64,000 bases of DNA from Verrucomicrobiia bacterium. Its GTDB lineage: Bacteria; Verrucomicrobiota; Verrucomicrobiia; Verrucomicrobiales; Akkermansiaceae. The stretch covers positions 36,273 to 100,272 of the forward strand of contig JAUIGV010000019.1 of NCBI GenBank assembly GCA_030432565.1, read 5' to 3'. The notes under the pieces are model-generated. The model saw only the letters and a list, made by a program, of their open reading frames with translations. It had not been told where the DNA came from and ran no database searches. Made by a program: the position numbers and the translations under genes. Positions 44,254 to 53,441 of this stretch are shown in pieces. Position 1 is the first letter of the stretch. The number at the start of each line of letters is the position of its first letter.

Positions 44254-44582
44254 AAGCCCCATCTGTGGCCAGACAAAGACTTTTTATCGCTGCCCTCATT
44301 CCCTCCATCCTTCTGCTCACTCCAGCGGGAATGATTTTAGGAATAGCCATCCAAGGCGGCCAACTCCCCATAGAAGGAATGGCCCTGGGAACCATTGACG
44401 GATTTCTCTTCATGCTTTGGGCCACTGCCTACACCCTCATCGCATGGCAGCATCAAAAATGGTTCCAAATCAAAATTCCCCTCATCGTCTACCTCCTTAT
44501 CAACTTCTGGTGGGTCCCAATTGCCCTCTATGAAAATTTCTCAACCCACCCCGAATCCAAAAAGGAACGCACCTTTGGTTAA
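44250..44582 (+). CDS. Small membrane protein, unknown
   Basis: A 110-residue protein with three hydrophobic segments ('ALIPSILLLTPAGMILGI', 'TIDGFLFMLWATAYTLI', 'IPLIVYLLINFWWVPIAL'). No family is recognised. It overlaps queG by 4 nt and precedes the sulfatase by 16 nt, so it is part of the same run. Confidence 0.7.
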   Translation: MKAPSVARQRLFIAALIPSILLLTPAGMILGIAIQGGQLPIEGMALGTIDGFLFMLWATAYTLIAWQHQKWFQIKIPLIVYLLINFWWVPIALYENFSTHPESKKERTFG

Positions 44583-44598
44583 ACAACCTCTCGCTGTC

Positions 44599-46164
44599 AT
44601 GCAGATCCACCACTCCATCTTCTTTTTCCTCATTCAAAGTTTGTGCTCACTATTCGGAGCTCAAAGTTCACCAAACATCCTCGTCATCCTCGCCGATGAC
44701 CTCGGCTACTCCGACCTTGGGTGTTACGGATCCGAAATCAAAACCCCAAACCTCGACTCGCTCGCGGCAAACGGCCTTCGCTTCACCAATTTTTACAACA
44801 CCGCCCGCTGCTGGCCTACCCGCGCCTCCCTGCTCACCGGTTACTACCCCCAACAAATCCGGCGGGACACCCTCAAACAAAAGAGCGGCGGCATGCGCGG
44901 CAAACGCCCGGACTGGGCATCCCTCGCACCCGCACTTCTGAAGCCCGCAGGCTACCGTTCGTATCACATTGGCAAATGGCACATCGACGGCACCCCCATC
45001 GCCTCCGGATTCGACCGCTCCTACTACCTCAAGGATCAAAGCCGTTTTTTCAGCCCAACCACCCACTACCTCGACGACAAAAAGCTCCCTCCCGTCGAAC
45101 GTGGCACCGGCTTTTATGGCACCATCGAAGTCGCCAACCGCACCATCGAGTTTCTAGAGGAACACGAAGAAAAACACAATGACTCCCCTTTCTTCACCTA
45201 CCTCGCCTTCGCCGCTCCGCACTTCCCGCTCCATGCGCTCCCGGAAGACATCGCCAAGTACGATAAAACCTACACTTCCGGGTGGACCACCATCCGGGAA
45301 ACTCGTCACCAACGGATGACCAAGCTCGGCTTCCCAAAAGTCGAACTTTCACCTGTCCTTCCGAATCTCGGCCCACCCTACCACTTCCCCGACCAACTCA
45401 AAATCCTCGGCCCCGGCGAAGTGAACCGTCCTCTCCCCTGGGAAAAGCTCACCAACGAACAAAAGACATTTCAGATAAAAAAAATGGCCATTCACGCTGC
45501 CATGATCGATCGCATGGATCACGAAATCGGCCGGATTATTGCCCACCTTAAAAAGGTAGACCGCTTCCAAAACACTCTCATTCTTTTCCTTTCCGATAAC
45601 GGCGCCAGCGCCGAAATCATGGTCCGTGGCGATGGACACGATCCTTCCGCCCCCCTTGGATCGGCGGCGACCTACCCCTGTCTGGGCCCGGGTTGGTCCA
45701 CCACCGCCAATACTCCTTTTAAAAAACATAAAACGTGGACTCACGAAGGAGGAATTTCCACTCCGTTGATCGCTCACTGGCCAAAAGGACTTGCCGCCAG
45801 AAACAAGTTCCGCCACACCCCGGCCCACGTCATTGACCTCTTCCCCACATTTCTGGACCTCGCCAATATCACTCCAGACTCTCCCCTTGTTTCCAGCCCC
45901 GGCAAAAGTCTCCTCCCCGTCTTCACAGGGGAGCAAAAGACTCTCCACCAAGACCTCTGGTGGTCCCACGAAGGCCACAACGCCATCTTGAAAGATGGCT
46001 GGAAAGCCGTCTCCTCGTTCAAAGAACCCTGGGAGCTTTACCATCTTGCCAAAGACCGCAGCGAAACTCAAAATCTCGCAAAAGCGCACCCCGAAAAACT
46101 AAAAGCCCTCGTGGCTCTCTGGAACAAACGTGCAGACCAATTTATCGAGGACTCAAAAAAATAA
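44599..46164 (+). CDS. Secreted family S1 sulfatase
   Basis: A 521-residue protein with a signal peptide (MQIHHSIFFFLIQSLCSLFGA). The formylglycine motif is CWPTR ('RCWPTRASLLTGYYP'). Metal ligands lie in 'NILVILADDLGYSDLGCYGS' and 'ILFLSDNGAS', and 'YHIGKWHI' is also present. It is shorter in the insert region than the sulfatase at 25756 and shares perhaps one third identity by eye, so the two probably have different substrates. It is followed by a DUF1080 gene at 40 nt, a frequent partnership in Verrucomicrobia and Planctomycetes. Confidence 0.94.
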   Translation: MQIHHSIFFFLIQSLCSLFGAQSSPNILVILADDLGYSDLGCYGSEIKTPNLDSLAANGLRFTNFYNTARCWPTRASLLTGYYPQQIRRDTLKQKSGGMRGKRPDWASLAPALLKPAGYRSYHIGKWHIDGTPIASGFDRSYYLKDQSRFFSPTTHYLDDKKLPPVERGTGFYGTIEVANRTIEFLEEHEEKHNDSPFFTYLAFAAPHFPLHALPEDIAKYDKTYTSGWTTIRETRHQRMTKLGFPKVELSPVLPNLGPPYHFPDQLKILGPGEVNRPLPWEKLTNEQKTFQIKKMAIHAAMIDRMDHEIGRIIAHLKKVDRFQNTLILFLSDNGASAEIMVRGDGHDPSAPLGSAATYPCLGPGWSTTANTPFKKHKTWTHEGGISTPLIAHWPKGLAARNKFRHTPAHVIDLFPTFLDLANITPDSPLVSSPGKSLLPVFTGEQKTLHQDLWWSHEGHNAILKDGWKAVSSFKEPWELYHLAKDRSETQNLAKAHPEKLKALVALWNKRADQFIEDSKK

Positions 46165-46204
46165 GAGCCTTTCCAAAGCCCGCTTCGAACCGTTAGCTTC
46201 GTAA

Positions 46205-46939
46205 ATGTTTTTCAAGAAAGTCCTCTCGACGGCTCTGCTGGTTTCAACCCTTACAGCGCAGGAGAAGCCCAACGTTCCCACAGCTGAATTTGGATTCATT
46301 AACCTTTTCAACGGCAAAGACCTCACGAACTGGGTCGACGTCAACACCTCGCCCGAAACCTGGTCAGTCAAAGACGGCCTTCTCGTATGCTCCGGCAAAC
46401 CCATCGGCGTGATGCGATCAGAAAAACAATATGAGAATTTCATCCTGGTCATCGAATGGCGGCATATGAAGGCCGGTGGCAACTCCGGAGTTTTCCTCTG
46501 GAGTGATGCCAAACCCAGCGGAAATCGGCTCCCGAAGGGAATGGAAGTACAGATGCTTGAACTCGAGTGGCCCAACATTCACAAGAAACGTGATGGCTCG
46601 CCAAACCACCCCGGCTACGTCAGCGGAGAACTCTTCGGTGCAGGGGGCATGAAAGCCGTCCCTGAAAACCCCCGTGGATCGCGATCCATGTCCTTCGAAA
46701 TGCGCTGCAAAGGCAAGGGCGAGTGGAATCAATATGTCATCGTCGCGGTCGATGGCGCCGTCAAACTCTCCATCAACGGAAAATTCGTTAACGGCATCCG
46801 GGAGGCCGACCTTCGCAAAGGGTATCTTTGTCTCGAAGCGGAAGGTTCCGAGATCCATTTTCGAAAGATCCAAATTATGGAGCTTCCTGCAGGCCGCGCC
46901 GCAGACCTTGGCATGACGCTCGATCAACAAAACAAATAA
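46205..46939 (+). CDS. DUF1080 (3-keto-disaccharide hydrolase) family protein
   Basis: A 244-residue secreted protein (signal [18 protein letters not shown]). The DUF1080 jelly roll occupies about 30-235: '[15 protein letters not shown]', '[12 protein letters not shown]', '[20 protein letters not shown]', '[20 protein letters not shown]'. Members include hydrolases acting on 3-keto-glycosides, although many are uncharacterised. The order sulfatase-DUF1080-LamG/PQQ suggests use of a sulfated carbohydrate, but the substrate is unknown. Confidence 0.9.
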   Translation: MFFKKVLSTALLVSTLTAQEKPNVPTAEFGFINLFNGKDLTNWVDVNTSPETWSVKDGLLVCSGKPIGVMRSEKQYENFILVIEWRHMKAGGNSGVFLWSDAKPSGNRLPKGMEVQMLELEWPNIHKKRDGSPNHPGYVSGELFGAGGMKAVPENPRGSRSMSFEMRCKGKGEWNQYVIVAVDGAVKLSINGKFVNGIREADLRKGYLCLEAEGSEIHFRKIQIMELPAGRAADLGMTLDQQNK

Positions 46940-46951
46940 GTCTCTCCATCG

Positions 46952-49675
46952 ATGAAACCCTGGCTGCTCTTCCTAACCCTTTCCCAACTGGCGCATGCCG
47001 GGATCATTGGTTCCTGGTCGCTTAACAAAGAATTCTTCAACAACCAAAAACTCCAACCGGAAGGAGAGGCGCAGGAAGCCCCGGAGTTCGACACCGAAGA
47101 CAACCTTATATTCAACTCGAAGCAGCATGTCCTCCTTCCCGAGAAATCTGCCAAGAAACTCCCCCTTCAGAAATTTTCCATCGAAGCACGCATCCGAATC
47201 GACCAACCCCAAAAATGGGGCTCCATCCTGAGCTATAGTCAGGACAATGGCAGCTACGAGCGTGGCTGGCTGCTCGGATACAATGGCTCGCGCTTCTCCT
47301 TCCGGCTCTCCACCGGCGGAAGACTTCTCGAAGTTGCAGCTCCCGAACCCTTCGAACCCGGAGAGTGGAATCACCTCTACGCAAGCTATGACGGCAAAGT
47401 CATGCGACTTCATTTGAACGGCCTTCTCGTGGGCTCGCGAGCAGTCGCCGGACCCGTCGTACTACCCGACATCCCCACCCCCTTTGTCATCGGCGCCTAC
47501 AAGGACGCAGACGAATTCTATCCTATCAACGGGCGCATCGAATGGCTCAAACTTCACGACTCCCTGCCCACCCCTAAAGAACTCGCGACAATCGCCAAAG
47601 AATCCGCCGCCGTGCCCTTTTCAGTTCGCCCTGCAGTTCGCTTTCTTTCTCCGGGCCGTGCCCTCCTTTTTTGGGAAGCGAGCCACCCCGGCAAAGCAGT
47701 CGTCGGATACGGGACCAGCCGTAAGCTTGGCAGCATCATCGAGTCAGATTCACACGATCTTCGCCATGAAGTGGTTCTCGAAAACCTAAAGCCACACACC
47801 CGCTACTCCTACCGGATCAGCTCCACCACCGAAAACGGCCAGAAATTCAGCCCCCTGTATGAATTCGACACCAGCATGAACTACATGCCGGCGCCCACTC
47901 CCGACACCAGCCACCCACTCGCAGCGGACTATCTTCAAGACCTCGCCGATCAACCCGGCTTCGCTGTCGTGGTGGGCTTATCCGACGGTTCGCTGGCCAC
48001 GGCCATCGCGTCCCAGAGCCAACTCAATGTCACCGCTTTCGATGACGACCTTGAAAAGGTCAACTCGCTCAGAAAAGAACTCACTGATCAAGGCCTTCAC
48101 GGATCCCGCATCACACTGCTCCACCTTCCAAATCTCACAACCATCCCCCTTACTTCCTGCGTCGGCAACCTGGTCTTCACCGAACGCGAAACCTTACCGT
48201 GCCCCGCCGCAGAACTCACGCGCCTGACCCGCCCCGGAGGTCTTACCGTGTTTCCCGATGGCACCTTGACAACCCGACCTCCCCTTCCTGGATCCGGCGA
48301 ATGGACCCATCAATACGGACCTCCTTCCAACACCGCCTATTCCGGCGAGCGCCTCGGAGGGAGTCAGGCAACCGAAGATCTCGAACTCCAATGGATCGGG
48401 CGACCCGGAGCTGATTTTGGCATCGACCGCCAACCCCGTATGTCCGCTCCACTGGCCACAAACGGTCGACTCTTCCACCAAGGCCTCGATCGACTCATGG
48501 CAGTGGATGCCTACAATGGACAGATCTTATGGGGCATGGAAATTCCCGATCTCCGCCGGGTGAACATCCCCCACGATTGCGCCAACTGGTGTGCCGACAA
48601 CGATCACCTCTACGTTGTGGTCAAAGACCTTCTTTGGGTGCTTGATGGAAGCAGCGGCAAGAGAATCACGACCTTGAAACTGACCGCAAACCATCTCGAA
48701 ACCCACGACTGGGGATACATCGCGCAAGAGAACGAAATCGTAATCGGCTCCTCGGTCCGGCTAGGAGCAGAGTTTAAAAAATACTTCGGTGATGCCTGGT
48801 ATGACAAGGTTGGCCGGGATTCCGACACCGCAAATGTCCTCAGTGACAATATCTTCGCTTACACCAAGTCCGACTGGAAGGGCGCCTGGTCTTACAGCCG
48901 AGGCCTCATCATCAACCCCACCATTTCACTTTCCAACGGACAGCTTTGCTTCCTCGAATGCCGTAGTCCCGACCTTAAAAAAGAGAGCTCGGGTCGGGAG
49001 GCCACCCGCAGCCTTTGGAAAGACATCCACGCGGTTTGCCTCGACGCGACCACCGGAAAAGTCATTTGGGAAAAGCCCTTCCCTTCAACCCTGCTCCGCA
49101 CCGAGACCAAAGGATTCATTCAGGTTTCCTATGGCGCCATGACCAGCGAGGGATTTCTTGTCACCCTTTCGGAGGGCGATACCAATGAGGCCGGCAAGCA
49201 GACGGGAAAAGGCATATTCAGCTATCACTACTTTGATCTTAAAAATGGAGCTCTGCGATTCCAATCCCAAACCCCGTGGCGCACCAATCACCACGGCTCA
49301 CACATCTCCCACCCCGTTGTTTACGAAGACCGGGTCTACACCGACCCCACCGGGATCTCCCTCCCCGACGGCAAGCTCCTCGACCACAAATTTGGGCCCC
49401 GGGAAGGGTGCTCGGCCGTCGTTGGCACCAGCTACGGGCTCCTTCTTCGGGGAATCGATCGCTGCCTCACCTTTTGGTCAATTGACCAAAAAAAACCCAC
49501 CCACTGGCCGAGACTCCGCCCCTCCTGCTGGCTCAGCTTCCTTCCCGCCCAGGGCCTATTCCTCGCCCCGGAGGGTGGAGGGGGATGCTCCTGCGGTGGT
49601 TGGATGGAAACCTCCCTCGCCTTTATTCCCAGGAACAACTCGGGGATTCCCGAAACGACCCCGTCCAAGAAGTAG
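46952..49675 (+). CDS. Secreted LamG / FnIII-like / Rossmann / PQQ-propeller protein
   Basis: A 907-residue protein with a signal peptide (MKPWLLFLTLSQLAHA). Segments: LamG-type lectin-like domain (about 65-215; 'FSIEARIRIDQPQKWGSILS', 'MRLHLNGLLVGSRAV'), an FnIII or phosphatase-N-like domain (218-308; 'YGTSRKLGSI', 'LKPHTRYSYRI'), a Rossmann-like domain resembling a SAM methyltransferase (325-445; 'GFAVVVGLSDGSLATAIASQ', 'VTAFDDDLEKVNSLRKEL'), and a PQQ-like beta-propeller (448-890; 'EWTHQYGPPSNTAYSGE', 'LMAVDAYNGQILWG'). The C-terminus has 'GGGGCSCGGWMETSLAF', a cysteine motif conserved in relatives. Export with a methyltransferase-like domain is odd; it may have lost catalysis. Confidence 0.8.
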   Translation: MKPWLLFLTLSQLAHAGIIGSWSLNKEFFNNQKLQPEGEAQEAPEFDTEDNLIFNSKQHVLLPEKSAKKLPLQKFSIEARIRIDQPQKWGSILSYSQDNGSYERGWLLGYNGSRFSFRLSTGGRLLEVAAPEPFEPGEWNHLYASYDGKVMRLHLNGLLVGSRAVAGPVVLPDIPTPFVIGAYKDADEFYPINGRIEWLKLHDSLPTPKELATIAKESAAVPFSVRPAVRFLSPGRALLFWEASHPGKAVVGYGTSRKLGSIIESDSHDLRHEVVLENLKPHTRYSYRISSTTENGQKFSPLYEFDTSMNYMPAPTPDTSHPLAADYLQDLADQPGFAVVVGLSDGSLATAIASQSQLNVTAFDDDLEKVNSLRKELTDQGLHGSRITLLHLPNLTTIPLTSCVGNLVFTERETLPCPAAELTRLTRPGGLTVFPDGTLTTRPPLPGSGEWTHQYGPPSNTAYSGERLGGSQATEDLELQWIGRPGADFGIDRQPRMSAPLATNGRLFHQGLDRLMAVDAYNGQILWGMEIPDLRRVNIPHDCANWCADNDHLYVVVKDLLWVLDGSSGKRITTLKLTANHLETHDWGYIAQENEIVIGSSVRLGAEFKKYFGDAWYDKVGRDSDTANVLSDNIFAYTKSDWKGAWSYSRGLIINPTISLSNGQLCFLECRSPDLKKESSGREATRSLWKDIHAVCLDATTGKVIWEKPFPSTLLRTETKGFIQVSYGAMTSEGFLVTLSEGDTNEAGKQTGKGIFSYHYFDLKNGALRFQSQTPWRTNHHGSHISHPVVYEDRVYTDPTGISLPDGKLLDHKFGPREGCSAVVGTSYGLLLRGIDRCLTFWSIDQKKPTHWPRLRPSCWLSFLPAQGLFLAPEGGGGCSCGGWMETSLAFIPRNNSGIPETTPSKK

Positions 49676-49740
49676 CTACCCTCCTTGCATAACAATTGAC
49701 CGGGCCCCATCCTCCGAGTCTCAAGCCAAATCGTATCCCA

Positions 49741-51084
49741 ATGCGCCGCCCAGCTCTCCTACTTCTTATACTTAGCACATTCTGCGCTGCCGATATCTGG
49801 CCCACTTATCGGCATGACAATCGACGCAGTGGAGTTTCTTCCGTCCCATTGAAACTCCCCCTCACCGAAGCCTGGATGCACGACGGAGGACCTCCCCAGC
49901 AAGCTTGGACCGGACCAGCGAAGTGGGACGCCTTCTCGGGCAATGAAGGCCTCCAGTCGATGCGTAATTTCGACCCATGTTATTTCACCACCGCCGCCCA
50001 TGACCTCATTTACTACGGATCTTCATCCGACAATGCCGTCCATTGCCTCAAAGCCTCCACAGGGGAAGAACAATGGCATTACTTCGCAAATTCGTCCGTC
50101 CGCTTCCCGCCCACCATCGTCGACGAAATCGCTTGGTTTGGCTCGGACGATGGATTTGTTTACTGCACCAATGCCCTAACCGGAAAACCACTCTGGAAGA
50201 AGCAAGCCGCCCCATCCGACCGGCTCATTCCCAGCAATGGCAAACTCATCTCTCCCTGGCCCGTCAGAACCGGGATCACCATTGAAGCCGGTCGCGCTTT
50301 TTTCGCGGCCTCACTCCTGCCATGGAAGACCTCTTACCTCTGGTGCCTCGATGCAAAAACAGCGGATCAGAAATACCTGACCGAACACCAAGGGGTCACT
50401 CTCCAGGGTGCCATGCTCGCAGGCAACGAACGCCTTTATATTCCACAGGGCCGGGCGGCGCCCATCACCCTGAACCAGAAGGACGGCAAAAAGACAGGAA
50501 CCATCGGACAAGCCGGAGGCGTTTTCTGCCTTCTCACGGAAGACGATCAACTGATCGCGGGGCCGCCCAATCAGAGGCAAAGAGATCAGCAACTCCGACT
50601 TGCCGATCCCGATTCTGGCAAAAGTCTCACCACTTTCAACAACACCACCCGGGTGGTCGTGAACCAAGGGAGAGCCTATCTGCATTCCGTCGACAAACTT
50701 CAGTGCCTCGATCTCACGCGCAAGCGGCAGCTCGAAAATCAACTCGCCTCCCAGAGCACCGCTCTCAAAAAACTTGACCCGGAAATCGAAACAAATCTCC
50801 CGACAATTGAAGCCCTCAAAAAAGAGATCTCCTCGATTCAAGCTCAAGTTAAAGCCTGTCTCATCTGGAGCATTGAGCACCCCGCGCCCTTTGAACTTGT
50901 CGTCGCCGGAGACCAACTCATTGTCGGCCTCGATAACCGGGTCACCATCCTGGACACCAAATCCGGCAAGTCCCTTTGGGAGCACAAGGTTTCGGGAAAG
51001 GCATACGGGCTCACCCCAGCCGAGGGCCGCCTCGTTGTCTCCACTGATCTCGGCCACATCCACACTTTTCATTCGAAACCGTGA
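49741..51084 (+). CDS. Secreted PQQ-like beta-propeller with coiled-coil insertion
   Basis: A 447-residue protein with a signal peptide (MRRPALLLLILSTFCAA). BamB/PQQ-type blades are visible ('DIWPTYRHDNRRSGVSS', 'NAVHCLKASTGEEQWHYFA', 'WFGSDDGFVYCTNALTGKPL'). Near residues 330-385 an inserted heptad region, rich in Lys/Glu ('ENQLASQSTALKKLDPEIET'), would form a coiled coil projecting from the propeller. The last blade, 'RVTILDTKSGKSLWEHKV', closes the ring. The GTGA overlap at its end couples it to the next gene. The role is unknown; propellers of this kind usually scaffold complexes. Confidence 0.82.
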   Translation: MRRPALLLLILSTFCAADIWPTYRHDNRRSGVSSVPLKLPLTEAWMHDGGPPQQAWTGPAKWDAFSGNEGLQSMRNFDPCYFTTAAHDLIYYGSSSDNAVHCLKASTGEEQWHYFANSSVRFPPTIVDEIAWFGSDDGFVYCTNALTGKPLWKKQAAPSDRLIPSNGKLISPWPVRTGITIEAGRAFFAASLLPWKTSYLWCLDAKTADQKYLTEHQGVTLQGAMLAGNERLYIPQGRAAPITLNQKDGKKTGTIGQAGGVFCLLTEDDQLIAGPPNQRQRDQQLRLADPDSGKSLTTFNNTTRVVVNQGRAYLHSVDKLQCLDLTRKRQLENQLASQSTALKKLDPEIETNLPTIEALKKEISSIQAQVKACLIWSIEHPAPFELVVAGDQLIVGLDNRVTILDTKSGKSLWEHKVSGKAYGLTPAEGRLVVSTDLGHIHTFHSKP

Positions 51085-52142
51085 AGCATCTTCTGATCTT
51101 TCTTTGGGTAACCGCTTCGGCCCTCGCTTGTCAGGTCCCGGTCTTTCGCTACGCTCTCGAGCGATGGCAAGCCGACCCCTTCCGGCTTCAGCTCATTCAT
51201 CAAGGTGAAGTGCCACCGGAGTTGTCGGTCGAGCCAAAGAATCTCAACCTCGAGTTCGAATCACTCGACATGGACAAGCTCACCCAAAACGAGCGCTTCA
51301 CCGTTGTGGGACTCGAGAAACTTACCGAGTATCCCGCCTACCTTCTCCACCCTCCGGAAAGCTGGGAAAACAACGAACCTCTCGTCTTCCCGGGCACCAA
51401 ATCAGCACTCGATGGCATCCTTGATTCTCCTCTCCGCCAGCGCATCAAAAACGATCTCCTAGAAGGACAATCCACGGTCTGGGTTCTCGTCGAAGGCTCT
51501 GATCAAGCCGCCAACGAAGCCACCTTCAACCTCCTAGACAGCACCCTCAAGAAAGCCGCCCAAGCAATTCAAATTCCCGAAGGAGTCATTCAGGCCGATC
51601 AAGTCGGAAAGGTGGGTGAAGACATCAATCTCGACGACGTCCTCCGCTCATCCATTCCACTCAAGATCTCGTTCAAGATCGAACGAATCAATCGCAACGA
51701 TCCTGCCGAACAAACCTTCCTCCGCATCCTTACCGCCAACCGCTACTCTCCCCCCGAAGAGCCACTTGTCGTTCCCGTCTTCGGTCGGGGCCGCACCCCC
51801 GGCCCACTCCTTGGAAGCACCATCACAACCGAAACCATTACAACCGCCTGCGAATACCTCTGCGGCGCCTGCTCGTGTCAGGTCAAAAGTGGCAATCCCG
51901 GTTATGACCTCCTCTTTCAGGCCAACTGGCAGGAGAAACTCCAATCCGGCCTCGTCGTCGTCGACAAATCACTCCCCACCCTCCTTCCCTCTCTCAACGA
52001 CGAACCGCCAACTGAAGCGGATTCACCACCGGAAAAAACCGCCCTCAATTCCTACCGATTCAACCTCCCTTTACCCTTGGTAATCGCCATCCCCCTGATC
52101 CTCATTCTGGGCACGATTTTCATCCTCAAAAAATCCAAATAA
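51081..52142 (+). CDS. Exported membrane-anchored protein, unknown ('CQVPVFRYALERW' type)
   Basis: A 353-residue protein. A signal peptide ends near 'ASALACQVPVFRYALERW', leaving Cys17 as a possible lipidation or disulfide site. The middle has the segment 'LVEGSDQAANEATFNLL', then a cysteine pair 'CEYLCGACSC' (C-x3-C-x2-C-x-C) near 250-260. A C-terminal membrane helix (about 328-350) follows. I believe this type is conserved in Verrucomicrobia and Planctomycetes near PQQ and FtsX genes, but no function is known to me. Its GTG overlaps the previous stop. Confidence 0.72.
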   Translation: MKHLLIFLWVTASALACQVPVFRYALERWQADPFRLQLIHQGEVPPELSVEPKNLNLEFESLDMDKLTQNERFTVVGLEKLTEYPAYLLHPPESWENNEPLVFPGTKSALDGILDSPLRQRIKNDLLEGQSTVWVLVEGSDQAANEATFNLLDSTLKKAAQAIQIPEGVIQADQVGKVGEDINLDDVLRSSIPLKISFKIERINRNDPAEQTFLRILTANRYSPPEEPLVVPVFGRGRTPGPLLGSTITTETITTACEYLCGACSCQVKSGNPGYDLLFQANWQEKLQSGLVVVDKSLPTLLPSLNDEPPTEADSPPEKTALNSYRFNLPLPLVIAIPLILILGTIFILKKSK

Positions 52143-52199
52143 CTCCCTCCGCGCCTTGGCGTGAGACCTCCAAACAAGCATCCCGTTCTATCTCCCGTC

Positions 52200-53411
52200 A
52201 TGCTTCTTCAAGAAATCAAACACCGAAAGTTCAACTTCATCATCGCGACCCTCGCCGCAACCGCTGCCATTTGTATCTGGCTCGCCGCCCGGGAGAGCAT
52301 GACCGACTTTGACCGGACCACCGAAGCCCAGCTCGAAAAGCTTCAGGCCGAGACCAAAGCCGAGATGGCACAACTCGAGAACGACATCCGCAAGACCATG
52401 AAGGGCCTTGGCTTCAATGTCTTTCTCTTTCCCAAAGGGGAAGAGCTTTGGGAAATTAAAGAGCGGGGCTACGCCGAAAAAACACTTCCGGAAGACTCCG
52501 TTCACAAACTGGCTGAAAGTGGCATTGTTACCGTCAACCACCTGCTCCCCCAACTCTCAAAACGAATCCGCTGGCAAGAGCAAAACCGCTCCATCCTCCT
52601 CGTCGGAGTCGAGGGGCAAGTCCCCATCGCCCACCGTTCCAAAAAGAAGCCCATCATGAATCCCCTCGCTCCCGGAACGATCAATCTGGGATACGACCTC
52701 CACCAATCTCTCGGTCTCAAAAAAGGAGATCAAGTCACGCTCAACGGTCAAACCTACACCCTGGCCCAAACCCACCCTCCCCGAAACTTTCGTGACGACA
52801 GCTCCGCCTGGATCCACCTCGACGAAGCCCAAGGAATCTTCGACCAACCCGGCCGGATTAATGCCATCCTTGCCTTGGGCTGCAACTGCGCCTCCATCGA
52901 TCGGCTTGGCGAGATCCGCTCGGAGATTTCGAAGATCCTGCCAGATGTCCAGATCATTGAACTTGGCTCCTCCGCCATGGTGCGTGCCGAAGCCCGCAAC
53001 AAAGCCGGTGACCGTGCCCGCAATGCCAAAGCCACCATTCTCGAAAGCCGCGAAGCCGCACGTGCCGAGCGAGCCCGTTTTTCATCCGTCCTCTCTCCAC
53101 TCATTGCCAGCGGCGCTTTCCTGGTCCTCGCCTACCTCGCCTTCGCCAACGTCCGCGAACGCCTCCCCGAAATCGGCACCCTCCGCGCCATCGGCGTCAG
53201 CCACCTCAAAATTGCCCTCATCCTTCTCGCCCGCGCTACCCTGATCGGCCTTCTCGCCACCGCCCTCGCATTCTTGTGTTCCAAAGCACTCACTTTCCCC
53301 CTCCCCTCCATCGCTTGGATTCTCATTCCCCTTGTCAGCGCCGCAGCCGCATGGCTCCCCACCGTCTACGCCCTCACCCGGAGCCCGGTGTCAATTCTGA
53401 GACACGACTAA
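52200..53411 (+). CDS. FtsX-like ABC transporter permease
   Basis: A 403-residue permease of the MacB/LolC/FtsX type: one N-terminal membrane helix (about 10-30), a large periplasmic domain with a coiled-coil start (about 45-75) and a MacB-like core ('NLGYDLHQSLGLKKGDQVTL'), then three C-terminal helices ('LSPLIASGAFLVLAYLAF', 'GTLRAIGVSHLKIALILLA', 'PSIAWILIPLVSAAAAWLP') ending 'RSPVSILRHD'. The 'GTLRAIGVS' loop is the FtsX coupling helix. No ATPase gene is adjacent; the LolD-like gene at 59497 is the likely partner. The ATG at 52200 is preferred over a GTG at 52161. Confidence 0.88.
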   Translation: MLLQEIKHRKFNFIIATLAATAAICIWLAARESMTDFDRTTEAQLEKLQAETKAEMAQLENDIRKTMKGLGFNVFLFPKGEELWEIKERGYAEKTLPEDSVHKLAESGIVTVNHLLPQLSKRIRWQEQNRSILLVGVEGQVPIAHRSKKKPIMNPLAPGTINLGYDLHQSLGLKKGDQVTLNGQTYTLAQTHPPRNFRDDSSAWIHLDEAQGIFDQPGRINAILALGCNCASIDRLGEIRSEISKILPDVQIIELGSSAMVRAEARNKAGDRARNAKATILESREAARAERARFSSVLSPLIASGAFLVLAYLAFANVRERLPEIGTLRAIGVSHLKIALILLARATLIGLLATALAFLCSKALTFPLPSIAWILIPLVSAAAAWLPTVYALTRSPVSILRHD

Positions 53412-53441
53412 TTTACCCATCCCAAGCACGCTCCCGTCATC

